DNA of 7,719 nt from NCBI GenBank assembly GCA_040383945.1, contig JBEICN010000042.1, positions 1 through 7,719 on the forward strand. Direction: 5' to 3'. The position numbers and the translations under genes were made by a program. The stretch's first letter is position 1; every line of letters begins with the position of its first letter. Source of the DNA: CAIVSN01 sp040383945. Its GTDB lineage: Bacteria; Patescibacteriota; Gracilibacteria; BD1-5; UBA2023. A model generated the notes under the pieces. The model saw only the letters and a list, made by a program, of their open reading frames with translations, ran no database searches and had not been told where the DNA came from. Below, in pieces: positions 6,692-7,719 of this stretch.

Positions 6692-7719
6692 TTATGATTC
6701 CAAGTGCAATATGACCTGATTTCTTCATGTTGTTTTTCCAGTATACAAAGCCCTATCTGCTTGTTCAAAGTACGTTTTCATGGAAGCGTTAGGGAATCTC
6801 GCATTACTCGTTGAAATCTCGGTCAACCCAATTGTTACTGTTATTCAAAACTCACTCCCGTCCGTATTTTGAAATACGACACTTTCGATAACTTCCCGAA
6901 TTGTATCAGCAAATATTCTCCCTCCTTCTCCATTTGTATCCCACAATAGAAAAACGAATTCTTCTCCTCCCCAACGACACACGGTATCCGTCTTTCGTGG
7001 AAGATACGAGAGTTTTTCGCAAGTATACCCATATTTCAATAATTCTCCGATTTTCTTAAGAACCTCATCACCCACAAGGTGTCCCATGGTGTCATTTATT
7101 CTTTTGAAAAAATCAATATCAAGTATTCAAATGCAGCCAAATGCTTCGCCTTTTGATCGTCGAATCCGTTCGATATCTCTCTGGAAATGTAATTCTCCGT
7201 ACTGCTTGAGAAGAAGTCCGGTAAGTTTATCGTATTGCGCATTTTCAAGCTCCGCTTCCATATTGGCAAGCTGAGATTGCACCTTACTGAACTCTTGTTT
7301 TGCCAAATTCAACTCGAGCTCGTACACGAGATGTTTGAGTCGGTCATAAAATATATGAACTACGGAGCCAAGTTTGGCGTTTGGAATTGTATTTTCTGTA
7401 TGGTAATCATCGAGGAGTAAGTAGCCGATTGGGACTCATTGTAGGTTTCGAAATACAAATACCGCATCCACTCATCCACCGTCGGAACGAGATGGACAGA
7501 GATATACTACATTGCCTTCTTTTGTCTCCTCCTCGGCTCTCGCCATCTGTGAATAGATGACCTGGTGATTAGCATTCTCATGGAGTGTTCCATTTTCGTG
7601 AAGAATAACAAATTCTAGATTCTTTTTTAACCAAATGCCCGCATAGTCCATTTGCAGATACTCCTGGAGTAGCTTCAAAGATTTTTGAATGATAAAATAC
7701 CCCTGCATTTCTGGAGTGA
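6692..7719 (-). CDS. GAF-like/GGDEF diguanylate cyclase, 5' end outside window (five UGA=Gly codons)
   Basis: Makes cyclic di-GMP from two GTP, judged from the motifs. The frame is open at the right edge; 341 residues are visible (numbered from the first complete codon), ending in TAA at 6692-6694. UGA encodes residues 82, 94, 197, 291 and 331. Residues 1-115 resemble a GAF sensor (DYAGIWLK, VDAVFVFRNLQ, then GVPIGYLLLDD). Residues 131-160 form a coiled coil (ELELNLAKQEFSKVQSQLA). The GGDEF domain starts at YDKLTGL (162-168) and contains DIDFFKRIND (200-209), GHLVGDEVL and RWGGEEF (248-254), an active-type GG[DE]EF signature. R241-x-x-D244 lies five residues before it, the spacing of the product-inhibition I-site. 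The domain closes with QADRALYTGKTTGRNQV, where the Gly of GRN is UGA331. It is a soluble cytoplasmic protein as far as seen; membrane or sensor segments could lie upstream of the window. It precedes two exported-protein genes on the same strand but is separated from them by a terminator-like hairpin. Confidence 0.93.

Noticed and set aside
4478..7719. Pseudogene decay of the GGDEF and RlpA/CAP genes (many UGA interruptions)
   Set aside because: Every interruption is UGA, with no TAA/TAG or frameshift among them, and the joined frames match intact families; recoding explains this better.
1..7719. UGA=Trp (Mycoplasma-type code 4)
   Set aside because: UGG is used for Trp throughout, and UGA falls at conserved glycine positions in the AspRS, RlpA-like, CAP and GGDEF families.

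Overview
The window comes from a bacterium that reads UGA as glycine (translation table 25). This points to Gracilibacteria (BD1-5) or Absconditabacteria (SR1) in the Patescibacteria/CPR. Four genes on the minus strand carry 17 in-frame UGA codons and look shattered under the standard code. Under table 25 they become continuous proteins, and several UGAs fall exactly where the family has a conserved Gly: the TG turn of the AspRS OB-fold, F-x-G-G-K-T-A-N-G of RlpA, G-E-N of the CAP domain, and G-R-N at the end of the GGDEF domain. The stops actually used are TAA or TAG. Trp uses ordinary UGG codons, so UGA=Trp is the weaker reading. The lineage is inferred from the code alone.

Layout from left to right. 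(1) At 1-233 (minus) is the 5' end of aspS, aspartyl-tRNA synthetase, which runs off the left edge. (2) At 509-1906 (plus), divergent from aspS, is a six-helix membrane protein with a Lys-rich cytoplasmic tail; the tail seems to contain a -1 frame change. (3) A perfect 23-bp hairpin at 1918-1967 lies between this gene and the convergent minus-strand genes. (4) At 2028-4370 (minus) is a secreted 780-residue beta-propeller protein of the PF09826 type. (5) Upstream of it, at 4434-4473, are four TTCAC-type direct repeats with an exact 11-bp period, a probable response-regulator site. (6) At 4478-6607 (minus) is a secreted 709-residue mosaic: coiled coil, Pro-rich linker, RlpA-like double-psi beta barrel, two related beta-sandwich modules, and a C-terminal CAP/SCP domain. 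(7) A terminator-like hairpin lies at 6654-6681. (8) At 6692-7719 (minus), open at the right edge, is a GAF-like/coiled-coil/GGDEF protein with GGEEF and an RxxD inhibition site, so probably an active diguanylate cyclase.

Taken together, the window holds one housekeeping gene and a set of envelope and signalling genes: a c-di-GMP synthase followed by two large exported proteins. A role in the cell surface or in contact with a host or prey cell would fit a CPR lifestyle, but it is inference. No tRNA, rRNA, CRISPR array, insertion sequence or phage gene was seen. The only stretches without a gene are 234-508, 1907-2027, 4371-4477 and 6608-6691, all under 300 bases.
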